Shown piece after piece: positions 1 to 9,329 of a DNA stretch of 64,000 nt. The first letter of the stretch is position 1; each line of letters starts with the position of its first letter. A program made the translations under genes and the position numbers. The stretch spans positions 34,193,498 to 34,257,497 of the forward strand of contig CM047810.1 of the NCBI GenBank assembly GCA_026214975.1, given 5' to 3'. The stretch is from Gentiana macrophylla. Taxonomy: Eukaryota; Streptophyta; Magnoliopsida; Gentianales; Gentianaceae. Below the pieces are notes generated by a model, which was given only the letters and a program-made list of their open reading frames with translations, made no database searches and was not told where the DNA came from.

Positions 1-269
1 GTCATATACAGACTCTCAAGCTTCAGCCACAGCCCTGCTGCTGAATCCTCTTCAGCAACTTTAGTGATAACATCATCAGACCAGCACAACAAAATCATTG
101 AATGTGCTTTCTCCTCCAGATTGGCCATCTCAGCGTTTCCGGAATCCATCGCCTTTGTCAATGGAGCCCAAAGCCCTAGTTTCTTCAACAGAGCACGCAT
201 CTTGATTTGCCACAGATTGAAATTGTTTTTTCCTGTGAATTTATCCATCTCTACATTTAACCCAGACAT
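1..269 (-). pseudogene. Ty1/copia gag N-terminus, cut by window edge
   Basis: Reading the minus strand from an ATG at 269 gives an open frame to the window edge that begins MSGLNVEMDKFTGKNNF and contains LWQIKMRALLKKLGLW and DDVITKVAEEDSA. This is the N-terminal capsid-like part of copia Gag (the UBN2-type region), which packages element RNA in the cytoplasm. The same block, with similar residues, recurs in the copia element at 20.5 kb, so the two belong to related families. An LTR and a degenerate primer-binding site lie just behind it at 393-937, which fixes the minus orientation. The piece shown has no internal stop; the rest of the element is outside the window. Family assignment is confident. 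Whether the whole element is intact cannot be seen. Confidence 0.85.
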
Positions 270-408
270 CTTGATCTCTCCAAACAACAGAACTTTTATC
301 ACAGAATCCTAGCAACGGTGAAGGTCTTGGTGAAGATAAAATTTTGCTCAAACAGATGATTCCAAAACAGAACCTCAGATTCCCTGATGATAACGACACT
401 CTGACACT

Positions 409-937
409 TGTTAGAACAAAACCATCATAGATCAAAATGGATTGCAATAATCAATAATAAACAAGAAAGCATAAAACACACAAGAAACAATAACACGGGA
501 TTTAACGTGGTTTCCGGAAATATGCCGACTACTCCATGGGCAAAAAGAGGAGAATATATTATCACTGGAGATTATTACAGACTCTGCAATTATTCTAGAC
601 AATTGCTTCTGCAACTACTGCTTCTACTACAAATGTTCTAGGTTACAACAGATGTGTATTTATAGGCACAAAAAACTAGACCTAGCCGTCATAAAGACAT
701 ACTAGCATAATGACTAAAATACCCCAGATTTGAACTCAGCTCAACTGACTTCACCAGACATAACCAAAGCTGACATTTGCCCAAAGCTGACTTTCCCAAA
801 GCTGACTTTCTCAAAGCTGACTTTCCCAAAGTGACTTCCTGCAAACCGACTTACGCGGAGTCGACTTACGCTCAAAGTCGACTTTTCTCAGCTTAGTACT
901 CAGCTCTGAATGAGAGGTCAAGTCACATTTTCTAACA
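409..937 (-). repeat. 5' LTR of minus-strand copia element
   Basis: The segment runs from TGTTAGAAC to TTCTAACA, so in both orientations it has the TG...CA ends of an LTR with a short terminal inverted repeat. On the minus strand it is followed by a degenerate initiator tRNA-Met primer site (about 394-407, core TGTCAGAGTG on the minus strand) and then by gag. Inside, at 764-840, a 15 bp word (CAAAGCTGACTTTCC) is repeated four to five times in tandem, a typical U3 feature. A possible target-site copy CGAAA follows at 938-942, but its partner is off the window. Confidence 0.75.
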
Positions 938-1173
938 CGAAATGATAAAAAAAATAATGATAATGATTGTAATAAATTAAACAACAACAACAACAATGAA
1001 TATCATATTAGAGGGGAAAAATTTGTGTATCGGTTGAAAAAATATATTTCAATGTTGATGTAAAATATAACTCAGTATGAATAGAATTAGTCATGGGGAT
1101 AAGAAACCAGCTTTGCTACTTATAACGTGCCGTTACCAGTGAATTCCACACTCATAATCGTCCCTTTTTTTAT

Positions 1174-1543
1174 TGTTGAGGTATAAATCAAGTTTGATTT
1201 GTTTAAGATTCAAAGAAATCAAAGAAAAACGAAGATTCATGAATAAAACTAAGAAAGAAGATGAAGATTCATCTCAAACAAGAATTGAATTGAGGAATAA
1301 AGAGATTCTTAATTAGATGATGAACAAGTATGAAAGCTACATGAAGGAATTGCAGAATTACATCAAAATTTGATTCAATTGAACTATTAAATGTTAGTTG
1401 GTGAATCGCTCCTTATATATAAGCTTTAGTGACAAAATAAAACCATCACTAAAAGCTGTTAATAGAAATAACCGCCACTACTAACTACCTAACAGCTTTG
1501 TCAAATTGATCAACTTCCAAACGTCCATCTTAGTGTTGTAACA
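1174..1543 (-). repeat. 3' LTR of a second minus-strand copia element
   Basis: On the minus strand this starts TGTTACAACACTAAG at 1543 and ends TACCTCAACA at 1174. It is preceded on that strand by a polypurine tract read from 1556 to 1544 (AACTTGAGGGGCA), the usual arrangement of PPT then 3' LTR. It lies directly downstream of copia RT and RNase H remnants on the same strand. The left end rests on the TG dinucleotide only; there is no second LTR in the window to confirm the length. Confidence 0.6.
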
Positions 1544-1556
1544 TGCCCCTCAAGTT

Positions 1557-2900
1557 GAAACGTGGTTACATATCAGTTTGCAATTGATTAACTTCCAAAC
1601 TTCCATCTTAGTGTGTAGATTGCTCCAAATTCTGTATGTTCTTGATAGGATAAGAGCTTAGCTACATGTTCAGTGTAACTTTGTGTATGGGTTTAGTTAG
1701 AATGTCTGCTAGGTAATCATGTGCATAGATTGGCATAAGCTTAAGGAACTTATGTTGGTACTTCTCCCTTACAAAGTGACAATCTATTTCTATATATTTT
1801 GTTATCTCATGAAACACAAGATTTTCCACAATGTAGAGAGTACTTTTGTTGTCACAGAAAAAGGTACTGAAGTGTCATGTGGAAGCTAATAATCTATCAA
1901 TAGATGAAGGATCCACTGAATTCCACATGTTGTGATTGCCATTTCTCTGTATTCTGCCTCTGAAGAACTTAGGGTGGCAGTGTCTTGTTTCTTGCTCACC
2001 AAGAAATCAAGGAATCTCCCAGAAAAACATTGACGCGTGTCTGTGATCTTCGTTTTATTGAACATCTGGTCCAATTTGAATCAATGTATCATTTAATGTG
2101 CAAGTCTTTTGGAGAAGGAAAGATTAAACCTTGACCAGGAGCATCTTTTACATATTTTAACACCTTACGTAGTGCCGCAAAATGATTTGCAGTAGAAATT
2201 GAATGAGTTGCTGAACTGCATAAGCTATGTTAGGTCTGGTGTTTCCTAAGTACAACAACTTTCCTATCTAGCTCTTGTAGTATGTATATATTCTAATAAA
2301 GGGTGGGGTCTGCTGGTTCCAATTTCTGTGTAAGATCTATACGAGTGTTTGATGGTTTAGCCACTAGATAACCAAAAGTAGCGAGAATATCTTAGCAATA
2401 TTTCCTTTGATTGATCACAATCTGATGCTTAGATCTTGCAACTTCAAGTCCAAAGAAGTCTTTGAGATTGCCAAGATCCTTAAAGTTAAAGTTGCGTGCA
2501 AAAGATCCCATAAACTCTGAATTTTTTGCATAGAGGGGCTGCCTACTATAATATCACCACATATACCATCAAGGCAATAAAGGATGTCCCATTTTTTTTA
2601 GTAAACAAACAATGGTCATTCTTGGACTGAGTATAATCATCTTGAATTAGGCGTGTGAGTTTGACATTCCATTGTTTGTTTGTCTGTTTAAGTCCATACA
2701 ATGACTTGTTAAGTCTGTAACCTGTGTTGGGATGCGGAAGATCAAGACTTGTAGGGGTTTCATGTAGACTTCCTCATGTAGATCACCATGCAAGAAAGCA
2801 TTGTTGGCATCTAGATGATGTAGGTTCCAGTTTTGTAATGATGCTAAACTAAGAAACAATCTGATTGTTGTCATTTTAGCCACATGAGATTATACCAATG
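1557..2900 (-). pseudogene. Ty1/copia pol remnant (RT and RNase H)
   Basis: Minus-strand frames at 2647-2883 hold the copia reverse transcriptase block AKMTTIRLFLSLASLQNW ... LDANNAFLHGDLHEEVYM. Frames at 1886-2074 hold the RNase H block with SKKQDTATLSSSEAEY and a following GIQWILHLL. Both are hallmarks of copia Pol. The stretch between them, which should contain the YVDD catalytic loop, has no usable frame. Gag, protease and integrase are missing, so this is the 3' half of an element truncated at its 5' side. The truncation point near 2900 lies only about 0.3 kb upstream of the first UGT gene. Clearly dead as a coding unit. Confidence 0.85.
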
Positions 2901-3114
2901 AATGCATTATCGAATCCCGACAGCCGCAATATAGAAGTTAGCTCTAATTTAGGTTGACTCCGGTCCAGGTCCTTCCCTTAAGGACTGCTGAGTCACCGTG
3001 ATTAACCTTATCTCTGTCAGGCCGGGGTATAAGGGTCATTTGGGCGAGGGATATCGCATTCTTGGAACAAAAATTGAGTAAAAAGTTAGGCAGGTACATA
3101 TCCAATTCTATCCC

Positions 3115-3123
3115 TATATATAT
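3115..3123 (+). promoter_or_regulatory. TATA box of UGT gene 1
   Basis: TATATATAT lies 78 bp before the ATG of the UGT gene. The second UGT gene has an equivalent TATATATA 76 bp before its ATG, which supports both as core promoters. Inference from spacing; no transcript start is visible. Confidence 0.6.
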
Positions 3124-3192
3124 GAGTACATTGTTAAGGCTTTCCGGAAACTTGCATTTGCACCAATCATCCATTGGCCTTGAACTAGTGCA

Positions 3193-4695
3193 ATGGCAAT
3201 ACATGTAGTACAGCCACCTCACTTTGTCTTGATACCATTCTTAGCTCAAGGCCACTTGATCCCCATGGTTGACATAGCAAGAATGCTTGCACGCTGTGGT
3301 GTTATTGTCACCATTCTCACCACCCCTCACAACGCCAATAGATTCCAACCAATAATCACCCGTGCAATCGAAAATGGGCTCCAAATCCGTATAATCCAAC
3401 TTGATTTTCCTTGTGTAGAAGCTGGGCTACCACAAGGATGCGAGAATTTCGATTTGCTTCCATCGATAGATATGGCTTTGAAATTCCTTACCGCCACTAA
3501 AATGCTACAACCCCAAGTTGAAAATTGGGTTAAGGAGTTGAACCCTCCACCTAGCTGCATGATTTCAGACTTCTGCTACCCATGGACAATAAATGTTACA
3601 GAAAAAATTGGTATTCCACTGATAATTTTCCATGGATTTAGTTGTTTCTCTCTCTTTGTTATCCACATCACCAGAAAATTCAAACGTGTATTGGATGGCA
3701 TAACAAGTGATACGGAGTATTTTGAGATTCCTGGTCTCCCTGATCGAATCGAATCAACAAAATCTCAGCTCGGAGGATTTGCCTATGATACCAGACATCA
3801 ATGGAAAGATGTGCATGAAGAAATGATGGAAACAGAAGATAAAGCATATGGGATAGTTGTCAACACATTTGAGGAGCTGGACACTGAGTATGTTAAAGAA
3901 TATACAAAAGCAAAAGGCAAACATGTATGGTGTATTGGTCCTGTTTCACTCTGCAACAAAGCAGACAAAGATAAAGCTGAAAGAGGAAAGAAATCTTCAA
4001 TCAGTGAACATGAATGCTTAAAATGGCTTGATTCTTGGGAACCCAACTCAGTTATTTATGTTTGTCTAGGGAGTTTGACTCGGCTCGCCACATCTCAAAT
4101 GATACAGCTTGGATTAGGCTTGGAGTCATCGAACCGACCCTTTATATGGGTAATAGGACATGTCTCAGAAGAACTTAAAAAATGGTTTCTTGAAGAGAAG
4201 TTTGAAGAAAGGACTAAAAGCAAAGGACTTATTATCCAAGGATGGGCACCCCAAGTTATGATCTTATCACATCCATCAATCGGAGGATTCTTGACGCACT
4301 GTGGATGGAATTCAACTCTTGAAGGAATATGCTCGGGCGTTCCAATGCTTACAATGCCAGCATTCGCGGAGCAATTCATAAACGAGAAGCTTGTTGTAAA
4401 GGTACTTAAAATCGGAGTGGAATCCGGGGTTGAAGTTCCTGTTATATTCGGGTTGGAAGAAAGCGTGGGAGTGCAGATCAATAGTGATGATATAAAGATA
4501 AAGATTGAAAAATTAATGGATGACGGAGAAGAGGGACTGATGAGGAGGAACCGAGCAAAAGAGATAGCCATTTTAGCCAGAAAGGCAGTGGAGGAAGGGG
4601 GATCATCTCATGCAAATTTGAAACGTTTGATTCAAGATATGATGGAGCAGGCTAATTTGAAAACACAGTGTAATAACGAGACACTAGAAGGATAA
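3193..4695 (+). CDS. UDP-glycosyltransferase, UGT73-like (group D), gene 1
   Basis: Intact intronless 500-residue frame, the normal length for plant family 1 glycosyltransferases, which move glucose from UDP-glucose to small acceptors in the cytosol. The N-terminal acceptor domain begins PHFVLIPFLAQGHLIPM with the catalytic His at residue 21; the partner Asp is residue 126 in CMISDFCYPWT. The C-terminal PSPG sugar-donor box runs from W351 to Q394 with HCGWNS at 369-374 and the closing EQ at 393-394. GCENFDLLPS and VWCIGPVSLCNK are typical of the UGT73 group, whose members glucosylate flavonoids, coumarins, terpenoids and hormones; the acceptor here cannot be predicted. Oddity: the PSPG position that is usually Trp in this group (LITWP) is Met at 388. 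Start chosen because it is the first ATG (G at -3 and +4) and fits the family N-terminus. A degenerate copia element lies close upstream. A paralogue lies at 28.45 kb, same strand. Confidence 0.95.
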   Translation: MAIHVVQPPHFVLIPFLAQGHLIPMVDIARMLARCGVIVTILTTPHNANRFQPIITRAIENGLQIRIIQLDFPCVEAGLPQGCENFDLLPSIDMALKFLTATKMLQPQVENWVKELNPPPSCMISDFCYPWTINVTEKIGIPLIIFHGFSCFSLFVIHITRKFKRVLDGITSDTEYFEIPGLPDRIESTKSQLGGFAYDTRHQWKDVHEEMMETEDKAYGIVVNTFEELDTEYVKEYTKAKGKHVWCIGPVSLCNKADKDKAERGKKSSISEHECLKWLDSWEPNSVIYVCLGSLTRLATSQMIQLGLGLESSNRPFIWVIGHVSEELKKWFLEEKFEERTKSKGLIIQGWAPQVMILSHPSIGGFLTHCGWNSTLEGICSGVPMLTMPAFAEQFINEKLVVKVLKIGVESGVEVPVIFGLEESVGVQINSDDIKIKIEKLMDDGEEGLMRRNRAKEIAILARKAVEEGGSSHANLKRLIQDMMEQANLKTQCNNETLEG

Positions 4696-5506
4696 TGACT
4701 AATTAGTCATTGATTAGTTTACAAATTTCAATTTATTATAGGTGATTTATAGAAAATGTTCACATGCATATTTGTTGAACTTGATAGTTTTCTTTATGGT
4801 TATTATCTTATCGTCTCACATCCATACAAATCTCTCTGGACCAACTGATATGCATCACTGAATCTCGCATCACATCTCAAGGAATGAATCGTTAGAGGTA
4901 TATTGAGCATTCGTTGTTTTTCATAGTTGTCGTTGCCCAATCTCTCTGCATAAATCTCTTGGATCACTCATATTGTCGCGGAAATGAAGCTCATGTACTT
5001 CTATCCTAGTTGTATAGTGTTATTGTGACACTCTGTTTATGCACACCGAGTCCTTATCCGGAAAAATAAACGTCCGGCAAGTATAGAACTCGTATTTAAT
5101 CCAAATTATATGCGTAAGCTTTACAAATACGTTATCAGAGTATAATTGCGGAAATTAAGACGACTTGGGAATACATACATAACTAAGGGTAGAATAGGAA
5201 AATCAAATGTCGATACCTTTACAACATTTATAGCCCGGAAAAACAACGATAATCCACAAGTCCAAAAGGTTAAAAGTTTACAACTTACAAAACTATACAA
5301 AAGACAAAAGAAAGTCTAACATATTACATACTTAACAAAAGATAAGAACAACATTTCATCAAAGCTGCCCGAGGTCACTCCTCGAAGTAGACATACTCAT
5401 AAACGTCTTCGTAACATGTGTCACCTTCGCATGGTGGGAACAACATAACAAGGAAATAAGTACATACGCACTTAGTAGGGAGTAGAAGAATCGAATATGT
5501 TCAAGC

Positions 5507-5508
<2 letters not shown>

Positions 5509-5558
<50 letters not shown>
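5509..5558. repeat. (CA)25 microsatellite
   Basis: An uninterrupted run of 25 CA units, ending in TATAG. It produces a meaningless poly Cys-Val reading on the minus strand. Confidence 0.98.
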
Positions 5559-5562
<4 letters not shown>

Positions 5563-7205
5563 GCACCGAAAGTCTACATACGCTTCCGAGTATGTTATAG
5601 AAGCACACTCCCCTCTAGCTAGCCCAACTAGCACCTTACAAGACAAAGAATGTGTTGCAAAAAAAGTCCAAGGAAACTTTGTGAGGTGATGAGTACACCA
5701 CGACACATTCAACCCCTTAAAAGGCATAGGGCTCTCTGCCCTAAGTGAAGTCTCAGGCCCCGAGTCTCCCCAACCTAAGGCATTGACCCTTCTGGTTGAG
5801 ATATAAAAATGTGCCTCACAAAAAACTAGAATGCTTTATCTTTTGGGCTCTCAAATATGTAATTAAGTGATTAAGCTAACCGTCTAAGTTCATTGCATAT
5901 AAATGGCTTCCTAAGAACTTCTAAACCCTAGACCGTTCTAATTAAACTACCACGCACGTGTCACAGAAAATACCTGATTCTAATCCAATAACCACAAGGC
6001 TAAGGTATAAGGTTTCTAATGATCCCAAGTTTCTCGCCACATAGGGTCTCCACAAAGTGCTGAGCCAAATCCACTAGAAACCGAACCCTTAACTTTGCCA
6101 TTCAACAAGTAAGATATTGACATCCAAAGTCAACATCATGTAAGGCTAAATGAGACATGCTCCAATGCTTCCATGAGTCACGATGCGGAGACAAAGCCAC
6201 TAGAACATACTCATTTAACTTTACTACAAACCTCAAAAGGTTACTACACAAACATATTCTCAAAAAGGGGTCAATACCACAATTCAGGACATTCAGGGCC
6301 ATAGGCCCGCGCCTATAAATTCATAAGCATGCGCCTATAGATGCAAAGAGCTGCCTGAACCTTCGTATCTATGGGCATGTGCCTATCTATGTATAGGCAT
6401 GAGCCTATACTATCAGCAGCCCAGAATATATCCGCAACTTTTCTACTTTGATATTAAGGCAATTTCTCCCAAATGCAATGCCCAAGACAGCCCCAAAACC
6501 ATCCAAAAACATGTCTCCACATAATATACAAGTTCTAAATCATGTTTCAAAAATTTAATCAAGATATAAGGCCTTGTAACATGGTATAATGATCTAATAA
6601 TGTGACAAGGCTCTAGATAGACTACCAAGTCCTACAACATGATTTAAAGGTCCACGAACATGGTGTAATGCCTAGTAACATGGCTTAAAGATTTTAATCA
6701 TGAGAAAGAGTTATATAAACATAATATAAAATCTTTAGAACATGATCAAAACATAAAAGATCCCAATGAAAGACCCCATTACCCCAAAGCACTTTCAAGC
6801 AAGCTCCAAATCCAAAGCCCATCATGAACCCAAAAATCCTGGTATGTTGAAAACCCAAATCTCTAGGATTCCTCTTCAAGTTCCAGAATATGATATTCTT
6901 GAGACAAAGGAATGACCACCTCTTCCTGATTCTCTAGAATAGAAGAATCTACAAACCCAAAGAAAAAGATCTTGAAGTACTTGATGAAAACCTTCTTCTT
7001 CTAAAACCTTTACCCAAGATTAAACCTTCCTCTCTCCATTAAATTGGCATGAAATATGAGATGGTGGTGTATTTTGAGTGTGGTGTTCTTGGTAGTGAAG
7101 TGATGGTGGAAGTTGTAGAGAAAATGCAAGAAACTTGTGAAATAATGTTTTGGGGAGGTGAGTGGGAAGTGCAGGGAATGTGCAAGTTTTTATTTGGTGG
7201 AGATG

Positions 7206-7248
7206 GAGTGTTTGAGATGGTGGAGTGTTTGAGATGGTGGAGTGTTTG
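7206..7248 (+). repeat. 17 bp tandem repeat, 2.5 copies
   Basis: GAGTGTTTGAGATGGTG occurs at 7206-7222 and 7223-7239 and begins a third time at 7240. It sits within a longer GTGG-rich low-complexity segment (7040-7440). Confidence 0.9.
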
Positions 7249-8053
7249 TGAGATAAGTGGAATGTGTAGAGAATTGATGTGGGTGGAGTGATAGAATGGT
7301 AATAAGAAGTGGAGGGTGAGGTGGTGCAAGAGGGTAGTGGCATGATGATAGAGTAGGTAAGTGGAAGTGTGTTGGTGATGTATTTGATGCAAGGGTGTTT
7401 TTTTTGAGGGGATGGTGCAAGAGTGTTGGTGCTGAGAAAGAGCTGTTGAGCTAATCGTCAAAGTTTAATGATGGTCAAATACATCATTAAATGTTTTATG
7501 ACCGTTAAGACATCATTACAAGCTATACCTATGAAGTAACGGTTGTTCCGAATTTTGAGGAAAACGACGGAATTAATGCAAAAGTTCCTCCGCCTTCTCA
7601 GCAGAACGTTTTTCAAAAACTCTAACTGTTGGGGAAAGAAGTCTATATATACCTTCTCGATCAAGGATATTGCATTTTAAGCAAAAATCCTCTTAATCCA
7701 CAAAATCTCTCAATGAAACCCGGGGTTGGATTTTGAGACTCCAAAGTTTCTTCAATAAATTATTTACCGTAGATGAGGACGCTACTGTTGCAGATTCAGA
7801 TTTCTTCCTCCATCCCTAGAAGGAGCATATCCGCTAGTTCAATCACCCTAGAGCTCAATCACTTGCTGCCATTACTCTTCAGTTTTCTGTTGATGTCTAT
7901 CCTGTAGAGGGACTCAAATTGGATCAGTGATCGATTTCTAGGTTTCGTCGTAAACCTAATTGGTTACTTCCAATTACGTAAATCAATAGTTCAAACCGCA
8001 CTCAAAGGTAGGGCATTTCCCATTTTTATAGGAACTTTCTGCCTTTCTTTCCC

Positions 8054-8159
8054 ATGACGACTAGGAAGAGGCAAATAAAAAATTTCACTTCGAATTTCGG
8101 ACCTCAACATCCTGCTGCTCATGGTGTTTCACGATCAATATTGGAAATGAACGGAGAAG
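8054..8159 (+). pseudogene. nad7: Nuclear insertion of mitochondrial nad7 exon 1 (NUMT)
   Basis: From ATG at 8054 the first 35 codons read [15 protein letters not shown], then [13 protein letters not shown] and LEMNGE. This is the N-terminus of plant mitochondrial NAD7, the 49 kDa subunit of respiratory complex I. The match stops at 8159, inside what is the first exon in plant mitochondria, and the frame then runs into unrelated GC-rich sequence. In a retrotransposon-rich nuclear window this is best read as organelle DNA inserted into the nucleus. It cannot make NAD7. The GC-rich segment that follows (8160-8335) may also be organellar, but I do not recognise it. Confidence 0.85.
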
Positions 8160-8329
8160 GCCCTCGCTTGGCGCCCGGACCTAGCAGCAGACGGGCGGGC
8201 CGTGCCTGAATTCAGACCGGACCAGACTCTTCTGTCTTTGAGCTGCTCCCAATATTCCGAAAGAGTGTTGAAAGAGTGGGCCAACACGGCACACTTTACA
8301 TATTTCCTTCGTCTAGAAGCAGATTCAAC

Positions 8330-8950
8330 AAAGCAAGCTGGTGAACAAATATTCTCTAACACTGAGAGTAAGTCAAACCAATCAAAGAAGAAGCATGGAG
8401 CAAGCAAGAGTGATAAGGTTCCAGGAGTTCAGAAAGCTATATCTAAGGGGGGGTACCTTCACAAGATGCCATGCAAGTGGATGTTGCTGACCCAACAAAG
8501 GATAATGCAGGAGCTGTTTAAGTACCTGTTGAGTCAGTCCCCACCAAATCCACTTCAGATGACATGCAATTGAAAGTTGTCGAAGTCTTAGTTCTTCTGG
8601 ATAAAGAAAAATAACTCCAGTTAAATCCTTACTAGTGGTTGAGACAAAAGCATCAGAGCAAACCATTGAAAATCCTCATATTGCTAAAGAGACAGTTTCA
8701 GAACCAAGAGCTGAGGAAGGTTTTGCATCTTTATCAGATACTGATAGACTGCCCAATTATGTTGATTGGAGTTGAGCAAATTCAATGATCAAGTGTTGAT
8801 AGCTGATTTGATGAATCCAGAAGAAGAATGGGTATTCAATATGCTAGGAATCAAGCATCTGTCAGAAAATCTACATACATCTATGTTTTTGTCAGATGGA
8901 TATGCTATCAAGCCTAGTTACGGAGGCAGGATTGCCGTCCAGGGGGACAC
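8330..8950 (+). pseudogene. Unrecognised broken coding sequence
   Basis: Plus-strand frames with plausible plant-protein composition occur in pieces: a Lys/Ser-rich part at about 8330-8450 (STKQAGEQIFSNTESKSN), an acidic linker at 8640-8755 (ETKASEQTIENPHIAKETVS and TDRLPNYVDWS) and a folded-looking part at 8769-8950 (NPEEEWVFNMLGIKHLSENL ... GYAIKPSYGG). The pieces are in different frames, separated by in-frame stops and single-base shifts, so this looks like a decayed gene or retrocopy of a host protein with a low-complexity middle. I do not recognise the family. It directly follows the nad7 insertion, so a mosaic gene-capture origin is possible. Confidence 0.4.
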
Positions 8951-9329
8951 GATTAAGTGTCGGGAATTTAGAAAAAAAATGAAAATACGTAATTGTAAAA
9001 ATGTATACGTATGTTGTTGTTGTTACCTCGAATTTAAGAGATTTCAAAATATATATATTGATATCTTTTTTATAAAAGCTGGAAAAAAGGAAAAGTTGGG
9101 GAAAATATGAAAATTGTTATGAAATATATCATATATAGTAGTATACTATTTAAATTTGCGTCTTTGGTAGTACGGCTTTTTGCGACTTTTTGGTCGTCCG
9201 GCTTTAGCGACGTTTTGGTCGTCGCTATAGGTATAGATTAGTATAGAAGTATAATAAAGCGCGAGCATATTTGGTCGTCCAACTTTCGTCGCCCCCTTCC
9301 CCCCTATTAAAAAACGACGCCGTTTTTTA

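Larger units (their letters stand above)
4696..8053. other. Long non-coding stretch, repeat-like, no gene seen
   Basis: About 3.3 kb with no credible coding frame. Open frames on the minus strand at 7020-7461 come from low-complexity GTGG-rich DNA and are not genes. From about 5028 (TGTGACACTCTG) the base composition looks like a large LTR or other retroelement, with a TATATATA at 7643-7650, but no paired LTR, primer site or polypurine tract could be found. At 6300-6410 a word close to GGCATGCGCCTATA recurs about four times, in both orientations. Confidence 0.4.

Noticed and set aside
4095..4571. 158-codon minus-strand frame
   Set aside because: Antisense shadow of the UGT gene 1 C-terminal domain.
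5359..5727. Open minus-strand frame with a poly Cys-Val stretch
   Set aside because: It exists only because of the (CA)25 microsatellite; no conserved domain around it.
7020..7461. Overlapping minus-strand frames rich in His, Thr, Ser and Pro
   Set aside because: Low-complexity GTGG-type DNA read in three frames at once; no start context or homology.
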